Source: Janibacter sp. HTCC2649
GTDB taxonomy: Bacteria > Actinomycetota > Actinomycetes > Actinomycetales > Dermatophilaceae
NCBI RefSeq assembly: GCF_000152705.1
Contig: NZ_CH672413.1
Span: forward strand, 2,794,139-2,858,138
Length of the DNA: 64,000 bases
Reading direction: 5' to 3'
This document shows positions 32,101-39,796 of this stretch, piece after piece. The notes below the pieces were generated by a model that worked only from the letters and a program-made list of their open reading frames with translations, was not told the DNA's origin and searched no databases. The first letter of the stretch is position 1. The number at the start of each line of letters is the position of its first letter. A program made the translations under genes and the position numbers.

Positions 32101-34458
32101 GAAGTGGTTGACGACCACGCCGAAGGCGTTGGCATCCGGCGAACCGACCTTCTTGAACGCCTGCGCGAGCGGCTCGCGAGCATCCGCGAAGGGCTCGGTG
32201 CCCGTTGACTGGTCGGCAAGCACGACCGACTCACCGACGAGCGCGACCTGGGCCGGCTTGTAGATGAAGCCGGTGCGGATGACGTCCTGCTCGGCGAGCG
32301 GCGGAAGGACGCTGGCCGACGGCGCGAACGCCCACGTGCCCGCGCCGGCGTCGGCGTTGAGCGCGGTGACGAGCTCACCGATGGCGAAGTCGCGGTTCTT
32401 GCCGAACTGCACCGAGTTCTCGAGCTCCTCCAGGGAGACGATGTCGGCGCCGGCCGTGTTGATGGCCGCGACGATCTTGGCCCGCTGACGGGTCAGGTTG
32501 GCGTCGTTGGCCGCGCCGCGGGGACCGTTGTTGGTGCAGCTGTTGTTGGTGATGTGGTTGCCATCACGGTCGTTGAAGTAGGTGCAGGTGCCAAGACCCG
32601 AGGTCACGAACTCCTCACCCGTGGTCGGGAAGAAGTTCAGGACGTTGAACGTCGCGAGCTTCACGTCGCCGCCCACGTCCTCCGGGGTCGCCGGCCGGGT
32701 CTGCGCGAAGTCGACCGTGCCGGTGGAGTCCCCGACGATCTGGGACTGCGGCAGGATCCGCCAGGCGTTGAAGCCGAACGTGAAGACGACCGGCTTGGGG
32801 AACGTGATCGCAGCCCCGACGCGCAGCGTGTGTGTTGCGGTGAACCAGGGGAACGGCAAGCCGCTGTTCTGGGTCGTGGAGTAGGTCAGGCTGGAGGCGT
32901 CGTCGAGGATGATCCGGTGCGCGTCGTTGTACTTCTTGCGCTCGGCAACGAGCGCAGTGGCCTGCGCGTCGATGACCTCGGTCGGGGAGACCAGTGCCAT
33001 GTCGGTGTTGGCAGCGACGCCGATCTCGCCGCGGAAGGCGGACGAGTTGGTGCCGTCGCTGTAGTAGGGACCACCGTCGTAGACGTCGGTGGCGGTCCAG
33101 GGAGCCGTCGGCTTGAAGAGCTCGCCCTCGGCGACCTCACGGGCCGTGTCGAGCGCCGCGCCGGAAAGGCAGTCGGTGCCGGGCAGCGCGCAGTCGGTGC
33201 CGGGGACGACGGTCTTCGGGGTCACGGTGCCGAGACCGGCAACGGGGGTCACAGCGGATGCCACGATCTGGGTGGCGCCGGAGAACTCGGCGGCCTGGCC
33301 CGAGACCTCGACCGAGTCACCAACGGCCGGGTAGGTGGCGAAGCCGTTGACTCCGCCGTAGACGAAGATCGCGTCCGAGGCATCGGGGGTGTCCGCGCCA
33401 GGGGTCTGCAGGTAGAAGCCGTTGAGTCCACCGGTGGGGTAGGACGCCGTGACGACGCCCTGGGTCTTGACGTTCTGGCCGGCCAGCGGCGAGGTCGCCC
33501 CGGTGCCCTGGACGTCAGCGATCGTCACCAGGGAGGCGGGTGCGGTGATCGTGTACGTGAACGTCACGTCGTCGGTCGCGGGCGTGCCCGCTGAGTCAGT
33601 GACCGTCGCGGTGACGGGGTAGGTGCCTGCGGTGGTCGGTGTGCCGGAGACGGCGCCGTTCGCGGCGACGGTGACACCGTCGGGCAGCCCGGTGGCCGAC
33701 CAGGAGTACGGCGCGGTGCCGCCCGTGGCGGCCAGCGTGAAGCCGGCGACGGGCGAGTCCACCTGGCCGGCCTTGTCGCCCGGTGCCGTCGCCTCCAGTG
33801 CCACGGGGGCAACGGGGCCGGAGTTCTCCGGCGTCGGGGCGGCGGTGCCGAACTCGGTCGAGTTGTTGTCCGCGTCGGCCGCGATGCGGTTCACCGAGAC
33901 AGCGGCGGTACCGATGACGGTCGTGGCCGCCGTCTCAAAGCTGGTGGCGCCTGTCACGCCGACCATGTCGATGATTCCGGCGATGCCGGCCTGGTTGCCC
34001 GCGGTCGTGATCGCCGTCGAGCTGCTCAGGAGGTAGACCTGCCCGCCGGCCGCGGCCATGGCGAAGGTCCCGGGAGCCGCATCGGGCGTCGGGAGGGCCA
34101 CGCCGTTGGCGCCGGTCGCGCTCATCCGGATCAAGTACTTGCCGTTTGCCGGGATCGAGCCGGTCAGTGCGAACGGCGTCCCACCCGAGCCGCCGGTCCC
34201 CGCGCGGTAGTGGATGTACTTGCCTGCGAGGCTCACAGGGCTGCCCGTGGGGTTGGAGAGCTCGACGAAGTCGGCGTTGTACACCGCTCCGGAGTTCCCG
34301 CCAGCGCCGTACACCTCGGAGATGACGATGTTGGGGCTGACGGCGTTCGCCGCCGGCATGGGGGCGAGTGGAGCGACGAACAGGCCGAGCAGGGCCGCGG
34401 CGATGCCGGTGCGACGTCCACGACCCCCTCTCGACACCAGGGCAGACGGACGGAGCAC
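29143..34458 (-). CDS. secreted ExeM/NucH-type nuclease fused to 5'-nucleotidase
   Basis: A 1771-aa exported protein. Order by rough residue: signal peptide 1-39; lamin-tail domain 40-165 (IVISEVYGAGGNSG, DFVELSNPTG); Ig-like He_PIG domain ~225-305; ExeM OB region ~310-410; endonuclease/exonuclease/phosphatase domain ~595-930 (LATFNVLNFF, AGDFNAYSEEDP, SSDHSPE); metallophosphoesterase ~945-1200 (GTNDFHGRL, GNHEFDQG, SGHTH); 5'-nucleotidase C-domain ~1220-1450 (NPGGLRADM); two Ig-like repeats to the end. It would cut extracellular DNA and strip phosphate from the nucleotides. No LPXTG or C-terminal span, so it is released or held non-covalently. GTG start at 34458 after aaagg. It lies between ku and the LigD genes without evident link. 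Confidence 0.9.
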   Translation of the reverse strand: MLRPSALVSRGGRGRRTGIAAALLGLFVAPLAPMPAANAVSPNIVISEVYGAGGNSGAVYNADFVELSNPTGSPVSLAGKYIHYRAGTGGSGGTPFALTGSIPANGKYLIRMSATGANGVALPTPDAAPGTFAMAAAGGQVYLLSSSTAITTAGNQAGIAGIIDMVGVTGATSFETAATTVIGTAAVSVNRIAADADNNSTEFGTAAPTPENSGPVAPVALEATAPGDKAGQVDSPVAGFTLAATGGTAPYSWSATGLPDGVTVAANGAVSGTPTTAGTYPVTATVTDSAGTPATDDVTFTYTITAPASLVTIADVQGTGATSPLAGQNVKTQGVVTASYPTGGLNGFYLQTPGADTPDASDAIFVYGGVNGFATYPAVGDSVEVSGQAAEFSGATQIVASAVTPVAGLGTVTPKTVVPGTDCALPGTDCLSGAALDTAREVAEGELFKPTAPWTATDVYDGGPYYSDGTNSSAFRGEIGVAANTDMALVSPTEVIDAQATALVAERKKYNDAHRIILDDASSLTYSTTQNSGLPFPWFTATHTLRVGAAITFPKPVVFTFGFNAWRILPQSQIVGDSTGTVDFAQTRPATPEDVGGDVKLATFNVLNFFPTTGEEFVTSGLGTCTYFNDRDGNHITNNSCTNNGPRGAANDANLTRQRAKIVAAINTAGADIVSLEELENSVQFGKNRDFAIGELVTALNADAGAGTWAFAPSASVLPPLAEQDVIRTGFIYKPAQVALVGESVVLADQSTGTEPFADAREPLAQAFKKVGSPDANAFGVVVNHFKSKGSGTPDPDGQGNANDRRILQANALVTFANDFKTTRGISRMFLAGDFNAYSEEDPIQVLEAAGYTNLESSSKPGEETYNFDGQIGSLDHVLANAPALADVNAVDIWDINGYESVYYEYSRFNTNATNLYAPNQFRSSDHSPEIIGINTAPASGPVDVQILGTNDFHGRLLNNTGAPFPNEAGAAVLAGAVKQLRVTNPNTVFAAAGDLIGASTFESFIQKDKPTIDALNEAGLEVSAVGNHEFDQGYDDLLKRVMAPYDATTNPYGGAAWKYLGANVHKAGAPASELLDPSWVKDMNGVQVGFIGAVTEHLDELVSPAGIQGVEISDVVAATNAEADALKAAGVDVIVLLVHEGAPTTTCDTMDDDPTSDFGSIITGVNDKVDAIVSGHTHLAYNCSFPVAGWAGRPVTDRPVVSAGQYGVNLNKLVFTVDNGTGQVQAKTQTLLPLEDAAGAALYPVDAATKAIVDAAVTKAGPLGAVPLGDIAAPFNRGKLANGTTENRGQESTLGNLVAEVQRWATPATVGGAQIGFMNPGGLRADMLGTGTDYPRVVSYRQAADVQPFANTLVNLDLTGAQVKSVLEQQWQPGGAARPFLRLGLSKGFTYTYDPDAAQGSRIKDMWLNGQAIVPTTTYAVTANSFLAAGGDNFNAFSSGTNKQDTGVTDLQAMVDYLAEFAGDDDPPLQPDYTQRSVGVHFTGTASTYAPGEHVQFNLSSLAFSTAPDLKDTQVAVSLNGAPLGTFPVNNTIGTAIFDEYGTASVDVVVPASTSPGAKRLDIVGVQTGTQTSVPITVIQGTSSVSATAAQITYGASGSVVAHVTPSDATGSVMVSLGANVLGSAPVSGGTANVALAAKSLEPGTYVLTVDYSGDASHVGSSTTVSVTVVKAVSTVTATASKTTLQKNKDTTTLTITVAAINVTPTGTVTVLVDGVTRTVTLNASGTGTIVLGPFGSIGTKSILLTYTGDARVASDTFTTSVTVVNGKPK

Positions 34459-34690
34459 AGGGATACCTTTCGACAGGGCGCTGGAACACGAGGCAGGGAC
34501 GTTCCACAGCGATTGCAGGGGTCACCCTAGGGTCTTGCGCCCCCGCGGATGAGCCGGAAAGTCAACGTAGAGGCAAACATCGACGGAACGTAAGGGCGAG
34601 AGTTGCCAAGAGCGGCCGGTGGTACTCCGCGGCTTGGTCGGCGGTTGTCGACGAAGAGGAGCGCACGCCGGTGCCTGCCATACCTGCAGG
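34459..34690. other. 232-bp gap between ltrA and the nuclease gene
   Basis: Upstream region of the nuclease gene and 3' region of ltrA. A short hairpin (agagcgc/gcgctct, near 34692-34708) overlaps the ltrA stop. Otherwise I see no gene, repeat or clear promoter here. Confidence 0.4.
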
Positions 34691-35956
34691 TCAGAGCGCT
34701 GTGCGCTCTTCTCGGATGCGGTCGAGGACGCGCTCGACATGGCCATGGCCGCGTGTCTCGTACCCCACGACAGAGATCCAGGGCACGACCATGAGCACGA
34801 TGACGCACACCCCGAGTGGTGCCCCGGCCAGCGCGAGTCCGACCCCGACCGCGATGACGATCGCACTCGCGAGGAGCAGCACAGTATGGAACCCGTCGCG
34901 ACCGGGCAGCAGCAGGTGGGCGAGCCAGTAGGTGACCCCTGTGCACAGGGCCAGGGGGACGGCGATGGACAAGACGGTGCCGAGCAGGCCGACCGTCGTG
35001 CCGTTCTCGTGCTCGACGAAGTAGGCCGCGACGTGCAGCCCGGCGCCCACCGCCGCGATGGACCCGTAGAGCGCGACGTGGCCGAGCCCGAACCGGATGC
35101 CCCTCTCGGGCTGCAGCGCCAGGGCCTGACCGAACGGGAGGCCGAAGTAGACCCACCACAGTCCGAAGGCGATTGAGATCCCGGCAGCCACGACGAGCAC
35201 CGCGTCCGACGACCACCCTTGGCTCTCGACGAGAGCCTGCACGGCAACCGTGGTGCCGAGCACGATCTCGCCCAGGCTGATGATCACCAGCAGGCCGTAT
35301 CGCTCGGCAATGTGGTGCGGGTGCCACGGGATGGGCTGCCCTCGCTCCGAGAACCAGACGGCACCGATCTCCAACGCGTAGAGGACGAGCAGGACAGGCA
35401 GCAGCACGATCCACGGCAGGTGGGTGAGGCAGACGATCACCCACCCGACCTGCGCGAGCAGGGTGAGCCAGACGTAGCGGCGCAAGGTCACGCGGTGGGT
35501 CGGATCGTCCTTCGACGCGCGCCACCACAACGTGGCCATCGAGACGCGCATCGTGACGTAGCCCGCCACCATGATCTGGTTGTGCAGCTCCCACTTCTCG
35601 AAGCCGTGGAACACCTGGGGCAGGCCGAGTGAGATGACGACGATGCCCACCATCTGCACGAGCGTCCCGAGCCGCATGAGCCAGTCGTCGGTGTCGTAGG
35701 CGGAGGCGAACCACGTGTAGCTGATCCAGGCCCACACGATCGCGAAGCAGGAGAATGCGAACGCCACGACCCCTTGGACCGGGTGGCCGAACGCAACGGC
35801 GTGCGCGAAGAGTCCGCCGGACACCGAGAAAGCCACCACCACGGTGAGGTCGTAGAGCAGCTCGAGCGGTGTGGCGGCCCTCTCCGGTTCGTGGATGTCG
35901 CGACCGGTCATGCGGCGCAGACCGTGGGGGAGCGAGCGGGGTTTCGGCATCGTCAC
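34691..35956 (-). CDS. LtrA-family membrane protein
   Basis: A 421-aa polytopic protein with about 10-12 membrane segments. The family hallmark is the N-terminal ATPLELLYDLTVVVAFS (Arg/Thr-x-x-E-L-x-x-D before span 1), with repeated WAWISYTWFAS and SLGEIVLGTTVAV segments. LtrA (low temperature requirement A) was named from a Listeria cold-growth mutant; the biochemical role is unknown and a transporter is suspected. The start could be ATG 35956 or a codon two residues later. It is divergent from the DNA ligase gene across only 38 bp. Confidence 0.85.
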   Translation of the reverse strand: MTMPKPRSLPHGLRRMTGRDIHEPERAATPLELLYDLTVVVAFSVSGGLFAHAVAFGHPVQGVVAFAFSCFAIVWAWISYTWFASAYDTDDWLMRLGTLVQMVGIVVISLGLPQVFHGFEKWELHNQIMVAGYVTMRVSMATLWWRASKDDPTHRVTLRRYVWLTLLAQVGWVIVCLTHLPWIVLLPVLLVLYALEIGAVWFSERGQPIPWHPHHIAERYGLLVIISLGEIVLGTTVAVQALVESQGWSSDAVLVVAAGISIAFGLWWVYFGLPFGQALALQPERGIRFGLGHVALYGSIAAVGAGLHVAAYFVEHENGTTVGLLGTVLSIAVPLALCTGVTYWLAHLLLPGRDGFHTVLLLASAIVIAVGVGLALAGAPLGVCVIVLMVVPWISVVGYETRGHGHVERVLDRIREERTAL

Positions 35957-35994
35957 GTCGTCAGGCTAGGGCTTGGGTGCGTCAGGATGGGTTC

Positions 35995-36936
35995 ATGCAG
36001 CCCATGCTCGCCGCCGTCGCCGATGGCATCCCGCGCGGCCCCGAGTGGGTGCACGAGGTGAAGTGGGATGGCATGCGTGTGCTCGCCGACGTGCGTGACG
36101 GCCGCCTCGTCCTGTCGAGCCGCACCGGTCGCGACGTCTCGGTGAGCTTCCCGGAGCTGGCGGGTCTCGCGGACACCTACGACGACCTCCTCCTCGACGG
36201 CGAGGTCGTGGCCCTCGACGGTGGGCTGCCGTCGTTCGCGGCGCTCGCGGAACGCATGCACGTCACCTCGGCGCGCAAGGCGGCCCAGCTCGCGATCACG
36301 CGACCAGTCACGTTCATGGCGTTCGACCTGTTGCGGCTCTTCGGTTCCGATCTCTCGAAGCAGCCATGGTCGGCCCGCCGCGAACTGTTGGAACGCCTCG
36401 AGCTGAGCAGCTCCGCCTGGCAGGTGCCGCCCACCTATGACGACGGCGAGGAGCTCTTCGAAGCCACCCGCGACCAAGGTCTCGAAGGTGTGGTGAGCAA
36501 ACGACGAACCTCCCTGTATGCCGCTGGCCGCCGCTCCCCGGACTGGCGCAAGTCCCCGCACCGCGCCACGCTCTCCGTCGTCATCGGAGGGTGGCGTCCC
36601 GAAGTGGGCACCACCAACCGGTTGGGTGCGGTCCTCGTCGGAACGCCTGACGGCGAAGGCGGTTGGGAGTATGCCGGCCGGGTCGGTGCCGGACTTGCCG
36701 GCACCGCGGGTGCCCGGGTCGGAAAACTCCTGGAACCGTTGTCGCGCAACACATCTCCGTTCTCGAACGCCGTCCCCAAAGAGGACGCGGTCGGCGCGAC
36801 GTGGGTCGAGCCGACGGTCGTCGTGGAGGTGCAGTCGCTGGGACGTGGGTCGACAGGGAAACTGCGGCAACCGGCATACCTTGGGGTTCGTTCTGATCTC
36901 AGGCCCGCCGATCTGCATGAGGTGACCGATGCCTGA
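35995..36936 (+). CDS. ATP-dependent DNA ligase (LigD ligase domain/LigC-like)
   Basis: A 313-aa ligase: nucleotidyltransferase domain with the adenylated Lys in EVKWDGMRV (motif I, ~residue 22), motif III LLDGEVVAL, motif IIIa TFMAFDLLRL, motif IV EGVVSKRRTS and motif V WRKSPHR, then an OB domain. It seals nicks and double-strand breaks with ATP in NHEJ. It corresponds to the ligase part of mycobacterial LigD as a free-standing protein. ATG 35995 is chosen because MQPMLAAVADGIP is the conserved start. Its 3' end overlaps the polymerase gene by 8 bp. Confidence 0.92.
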   Translation: MQPMLAAVADGIPRGPEWVHEVKWDGMRVLADVRDGRLVLSSRTGRDVSVSFPELAGLADTYDDLLLDGEVVALDGGLPSFAALAERMHVTSARKAAQLAITRPVTFMAFDLLRLFGSDLSKQPWSARRELLERLELSSSAWQVPPTYDDGEELFEATRDQGLEGVVSKRRTSLYAAGRRSPDWRKSPHRATLSVVIGGWRPEVGTTNRLGAVLVGTPDGEGGWEYAGRVGAGLAGTAGARVGKLLEPLSRNTSPFSNAVPKEDAVGATWVEPTVVVEVQSLGRGSTGKLRQPAYLGVRSDLRPADLHEVTDA

Positions 36937-37810
36937 GAAGTACGTCCCCGAGATCACCAGGGTCGAGGTCGAGGGCCGCACCCTCAAGTTGTCGAGCCTG
37001 GGCAAGATCATGTTCCCGGCGACCGAGACGACCAAGGGTGAGGTGCTCAACTACTTTGCGACGGTCGCGCCAATTCTGTTGCAGCACATCGCTTCTCGTC
37101 CGGTGACGCGGGTGCGCTGGCCACACGGTGTCTCGGACCAGAGCTTCTTCGAGAAGAACCTGCCGAGCGGTGCGCCGACGTGGTTGCCGCGGGTCAAGAT
37201 CGACGACGTGACCTATCCGTTGGTCCGAGATATGGCAGATCTCGCGTACCTCGTGAACCTCAACTCGCTCGAGATCCACGTGCCGCAATGGACCGTGACC
37301 GAGGACGGTGAGCGCACCAACCCCAACCGACTCGTCATCGACCTCGACCCCGGCAGTCCGGCAGGCCTCAAGGAGTGCGCCCAGGTCGGGCTCGTCCTGC
37401 GTGAGCGACTCGAGGCCCTGGGACTGGAGCTGTATCCGGTGACGTCGGGGTCCAAGGGGATGCAGCTCTATGCCTCGCTCGGTGGCGACCTCACGAGCGA
37501 CCAAGTGCGTGACCTCACCCAGCAGCTCGCGCGGGAGATGACGAAGAAGCATCCCGACCTGGTGCTGTGGAAGATGACCAAGTCCTTGCGGCCCGGCAAG
37601 ATCTTCCTCGACTGGAGCCAGAACGTCGCGGCCAAGACGACGATCAGCCCCTACTCCCTGCGCGGCAAGGAGCTGCCCTGTGTCGCAGCGCCCCGCACGT
37701 GGCACGAGGTCGAGCAGGGCGCCGCGGGCAAGCGGTTCGAGCAGGTCATGTTCGACGACATGCTCGAGCGGCTGGAGACCCACGGCGACCTCATCGCGGA
37801 CCTCCTCTAG
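36929..37810 (+). CDS. LigD polymerase (primase-like) domain protein
   Basis: A 293-aa archaeo-eukaryotic-primase-type polymerase that fills in ends and adds ribonucleotides during NHEJ. Motifs: catalytic Asp pair in RLVIDLDPG, TSGSKGMQLY (most homologues have SGSKGxHxY; Gln replaces His here), and FLDWSQN with the third Asp. The N-terminus KLSSLGKIMFPATETTKGEV is typical of LigD-POL. No nuclease (PE) domain is encoded in the window. Overlap with the ligase gene means the two are made together. Confidence 0.92.
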   Translation: MPEKYVPEITRVEVEGRTLKLSSLGKIMFPATETTKGEVLNYFATVAPILLQHIASRPVTRVRWPHGVSDQSFFEKNLPSGAPTWLPRVKIDDVTYPLVRDMADLAYLVNLNSLEIHVPQWTVTEDGERTNPNRLVIDLDPGSPAGLKECAQVGLVLRERLEALGLELYPVTSGSKGMQLYASLGGDLTSDQVRDLTQQLAREMTKKHPDLVLWKMTKSLRPGKIFLDWSQNVAAKTTISPYSLRGKELPCVAAPRTWHEVEQGAAGKRFEQVMFDDMLERLETHGDLIADLL

Positions 37811-37885
37811 CGTCCGATCCGGCTCATCGCGCTCGCACAACGGCCTCACAGCCAGGGCATGGGAGGGGCCAGCAGGGTTCAGGGC

Positions 37886-38143
37886 ATGGAGACGAACCAG
37901 CCCCGCATCCCCGCCCGCGCCCTCCGTATCGTCGGAGCCCTCACCTCTGCCGCCGCCGTCGCGGTCATCGGCACCGGAGCCATGACACCGGCTGCGGCGC
38001 AGGCCGCAGGGGTCGCCACCGGCCATCGAGTCCCGGTGCCTGCTGCGGTACCGCTCGCCAGCCCGTCAGCAATCACCACGACGTCGGCGACCGGTGCGGT
38101 CGTGACCTATCGGGTCCGGGCCGGTCAGCTCGAACGCGTGTGA
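37886..38143 (+). CDS. small secreted protein, unknown
   Basis: An 85-aa protein with a signal peptide (ALRIVGALTSAAAVAVIGTG, cleavage near AAAQA). The mature part is Ala/Val/Pro-rich and ends ATGAVVTYRVRAGQLERV, which looks like the first strand of a LysM repeat (Y-x-V-x-x-G) cut short by a stop. It may be the remnant of a longer LysM protein or a short secreted peptide. Its 3' end overlaps that of the convergent membrane gene by 19 bp. Not recognised as a family. Confidence 0.45.
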   Translation: METNQPRIPARALRIVGALTSAAAVAVIGTGAMTPAAAQAAGVATGHRVPVPAAVPLASPSAITTTSATGAVVTYRVRAGQLERV

Positions 38144-38583
38144 CCTGAAGGGTTCCCAGAAGTGCCGCGGGCCGAATAGCCGATGAGGGCTCCGACCATG
38201 GCCGGACCGAGAACGAGGACCCAGAGGAAGACCGCCGACGAAGCGTCGAGGTCGAGCCGCTCCGCACCGTAGCGCGCCACCAACACCGCCACGATGATCG
38301 CGACCGCGAGCACCGACACGATGACCCAGCGCACCAGGATCTCTCTGAGCCCCACACGAACCGCACGGGAGCCTCGCCGGTCCATCCCGTCGAACAGAGC
38401 CCAGGTGAAACCACCGAGGGCGAGCACGGCAAAGACCGCGAGACCGGCGCCGATGTTGGCGTCGCCCTGCGTCTCACCGAGGGTCAGCAGCAGGTAGGCG
38501 GCCGTGGCCGCGAGCCCGATTCCGAGCGCTCTCACGAAGACTGCCATCACTCCACGGTCCTGCTTCCTGGTCGGCCCAGCCAT
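38125..38583 (-). CDS. four-span membrane protein, unknown
   Basis: A 152-aa protein with four predicted membrane spans (e.g. ALGIGLAATAAYLLLTLGET, VIVSVLAVAIIVAVLVARYG, VFLWVLVLGPAMVGALIGYS) and a short basic N-terminus. An alternative start is the ATG 12 codons in (38547). No family recognised. It lies 12 bp after the FhuF-like gene on the same strand, so the two may share a transcript. Confidence 0.6.
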   Translation of the reverse strand: MAGPTRKQDRGVMAVFVRALGIGLAATAAYLLLTLGETQGDANIGAGLAVFAVLALGGFTWALFDGMDRRGSRAVRVGLREILVRWVIVSVLAVAIIVAVLVARYGAERLDLDASSAVFLWVLVLGPAMVGALIGYSARGTSGNPSGHTRSS

Positions 38584-38595
38584 GAGGACAACTAC

Positions 38596-39198
38596 TCAGT
38601 CCTGCGACGATAGCCGCGGGCAGCCCGCGCACTCGTGGCAACCCGGCAGGGCGTAGATGAAGCAGCAGGACTGCCGCTCGACCGCCGGGCCCACTCCCTG
38701 TCCCAGGGACCCACGTGCTTCCCGCACCGCCAGCGCCCACAGGTCGTCAACCATGCCGAGCCGTTGCTGGCTCGACACCTTCACGCCACCGTCATAGCGG
38801 TCGGCGATCTCCAGCCCCACAATCCGGTATGCCGTCCGCGCGGCGACGAGGCGTTCCTCAAGATCCGGGGCGGCTGAGGTGACCCGAAGGAAGCCGAGGC
38901 GCTGCGGATAAAGCCCCGGGGCGAGATCGCAGGACAGGCCCGAATCGTCGATGGTGCCGAGATCTGCGAGCCATGGGCCGGTGACTGCTGCGAATGCGGA
39001 CACCTGCGCAGGAATGCTCAAGAGGTGCTGAAGGACAAAGGCCGAAGCCACCTGGGGAGGTGAGGGAACGGCATACAGACGGGTGTTCAGTTCTGTGAGT
39101 TTTGTGCGCCACTCTCCCGAGAATGCAAAGGCGCTGGTCAGTGGCCTGCTGAGGTGTCGTCCGCCAACAAATGCGAGATATCCGTGGTGTCGTGACAT
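38596..39198 (-). CDS. FhuF-like (2Fe-2S) ferric-siderophore reductase
   Basis: A 200-aa protein whose C-terminus RQSCCFIYALPGCHECAGCP has the CC-x10-C-x2-C pattern that binds the [2Fe-2S] cluster of FhuF-type ferric-siderophore reductases. The rest is the helical FhuF fold (ERLVAARTAYRIVGLEIADR). It would release iron from imported siderophores in the cytoplasm. No siderophore transporter is near. The predicted ATG lies only 4 nt from the lsr2 terminator stem and has no Shine-Dalgarno, so either the mRNA is leaderless or the true start is further in. Confidence 0.75.
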   Translation of the reverse strand: MSRHHGYLAFVGGRHLSRPLTSAFAFSGEWRTKLTELNTRLYAVPSPPQVASAFVLQHLLSIPAQVSAFAAVTGPWLADLGTIDDSGLSCDLAPGLYPQRLGFLRVTSAAPDLEERLVAARTAYRIVGLEIADRYDGGVKVSSQQRLGMVDDLWALAVREARGSLGQGVGPAVERQSCCFIYALPGCHECAGCPRLSSQD

Positions 39199-39201
39199 GA
39201 G

Positions 39202-39238
39202 TGAGGCGACGGCACCCGCATCGGGTGCCGTCGCCTCA
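39202..39238 (-). terminator. terminator of the lysS-lsr2 operon
   Basis: A perfect 16-bp stem (39202-39217 with 39223-39238), GCATC loop; arms tgaggcgacggcaccc and its complement. It lies 17 bp after the lsr2 stop and ends 4 nt before the next gene's start codon. Confidence 0.85.
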
Positions 39239-39254
39239 GTGAGATCTCTCGAGG

Positions 39255-39578
39255 TCAGTTGTTGGCCTTGTCATAGGCCTCTTGGATCGTCGCTGGAATG
39301 CGACCACGTTCGCTCACGTCGTGGCCGTTCTTGCGAGCCCACTCGCGCACGGCGGAGACGTCCTTGCGACGTGCACCCGCGCTGCGGCCCGTGGCCTTGC
39401 GGCCTCCCGAGCGACGTGCGTGGCCGACCCACGGGGCGAACGCGTCGCGCAACTTGCTCGCGTTGCCTTCGTTGAGGTCGATCTCGTAGGTGACGCCGTC
39501 CAGTGCGAACGTCACGGTCTCATCAGCATCGCTGTTGTCGAGGTCGTCGACGAGCAACACCTGCACACGCTGTGCCAT
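39255..39578 (-). CDS. lsr2: Lsr2 nucleoid-associated silencer
   Basis: A 107-aa Lsr2, the actinobacterial H-NS analogue. The N-terminal dimerisation domain is MAQRVQVLLVDDLD... with FALDGVTYEIDL; the C-terminal DNA-binding domain is VREWARKNGHDVSERGRIPA, whose RGR inserts in the minor groove of AT-rich DNA. It silences horizontally acquired genes. The start (ATG 39578, RBS aaggga) is five codons inside the longest frame. Downstream of lysS and a 56-aa membrane protein, a conserved arrangement. Confidence 0.96.
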   Translation of the reverse strand: MAQRVQVLLVDDLDNSDADETVTFALDGVTYEIDLNEGNASKLRDAFAPWVGHARRSGGRKATGRSAGARRKDVSAVREWARKNGHDVSERGRIPATIQEAYDKANN

Positions 39579-39625
39579 CTGGATTCCCTTCACATGTCGA
39601 ACAAGACTTGCAAAGGTTATCAGTG

Positions 39626-39796
39626 CTAATTGTCGTCAGGGGTTTTGTGTTGTTCTTTTTCCCACTGGGTCTGGGCGAGTCGTTCGCGACGGTCGCCCTC
39701 GAGGATGCTCTTCATGAGGAAATAAAAGAGAATGGCCACGATGATCGTGGGCAGGATGGCTGCAAGATATGGCCAGATCGCGTCCCACATGATCAT
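39626..39796 (-). CDS. 56-aa membrane protein between lysS and lsr2
   Basis: Read directly on the minus strand: MIMWDAIWPYLAAILPTIIV, then AILFYFLMKSILEGDRRERL and AQTQWEKEQHKTPDDN, stop at 39626-39628. One membrane span (~residues 8-27) and a charged cytoplasmic tail. Its ATG overlaps the lysS stop by 4 bp (ATGA at 39793-39796), so it is translationally coupled to lysS. Small proteins of this kind commonly sit between lysS and lsr2 in actinobacteria; function unknown. A second in-frame ATG (39790) is possible. Confidence 0.72.
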   Translation of the reverse strand: MIMWDAIWPYLAAILPTIIVAILFYFLMKSILEGDRRERLAQTQWEKEQHKTPDDN

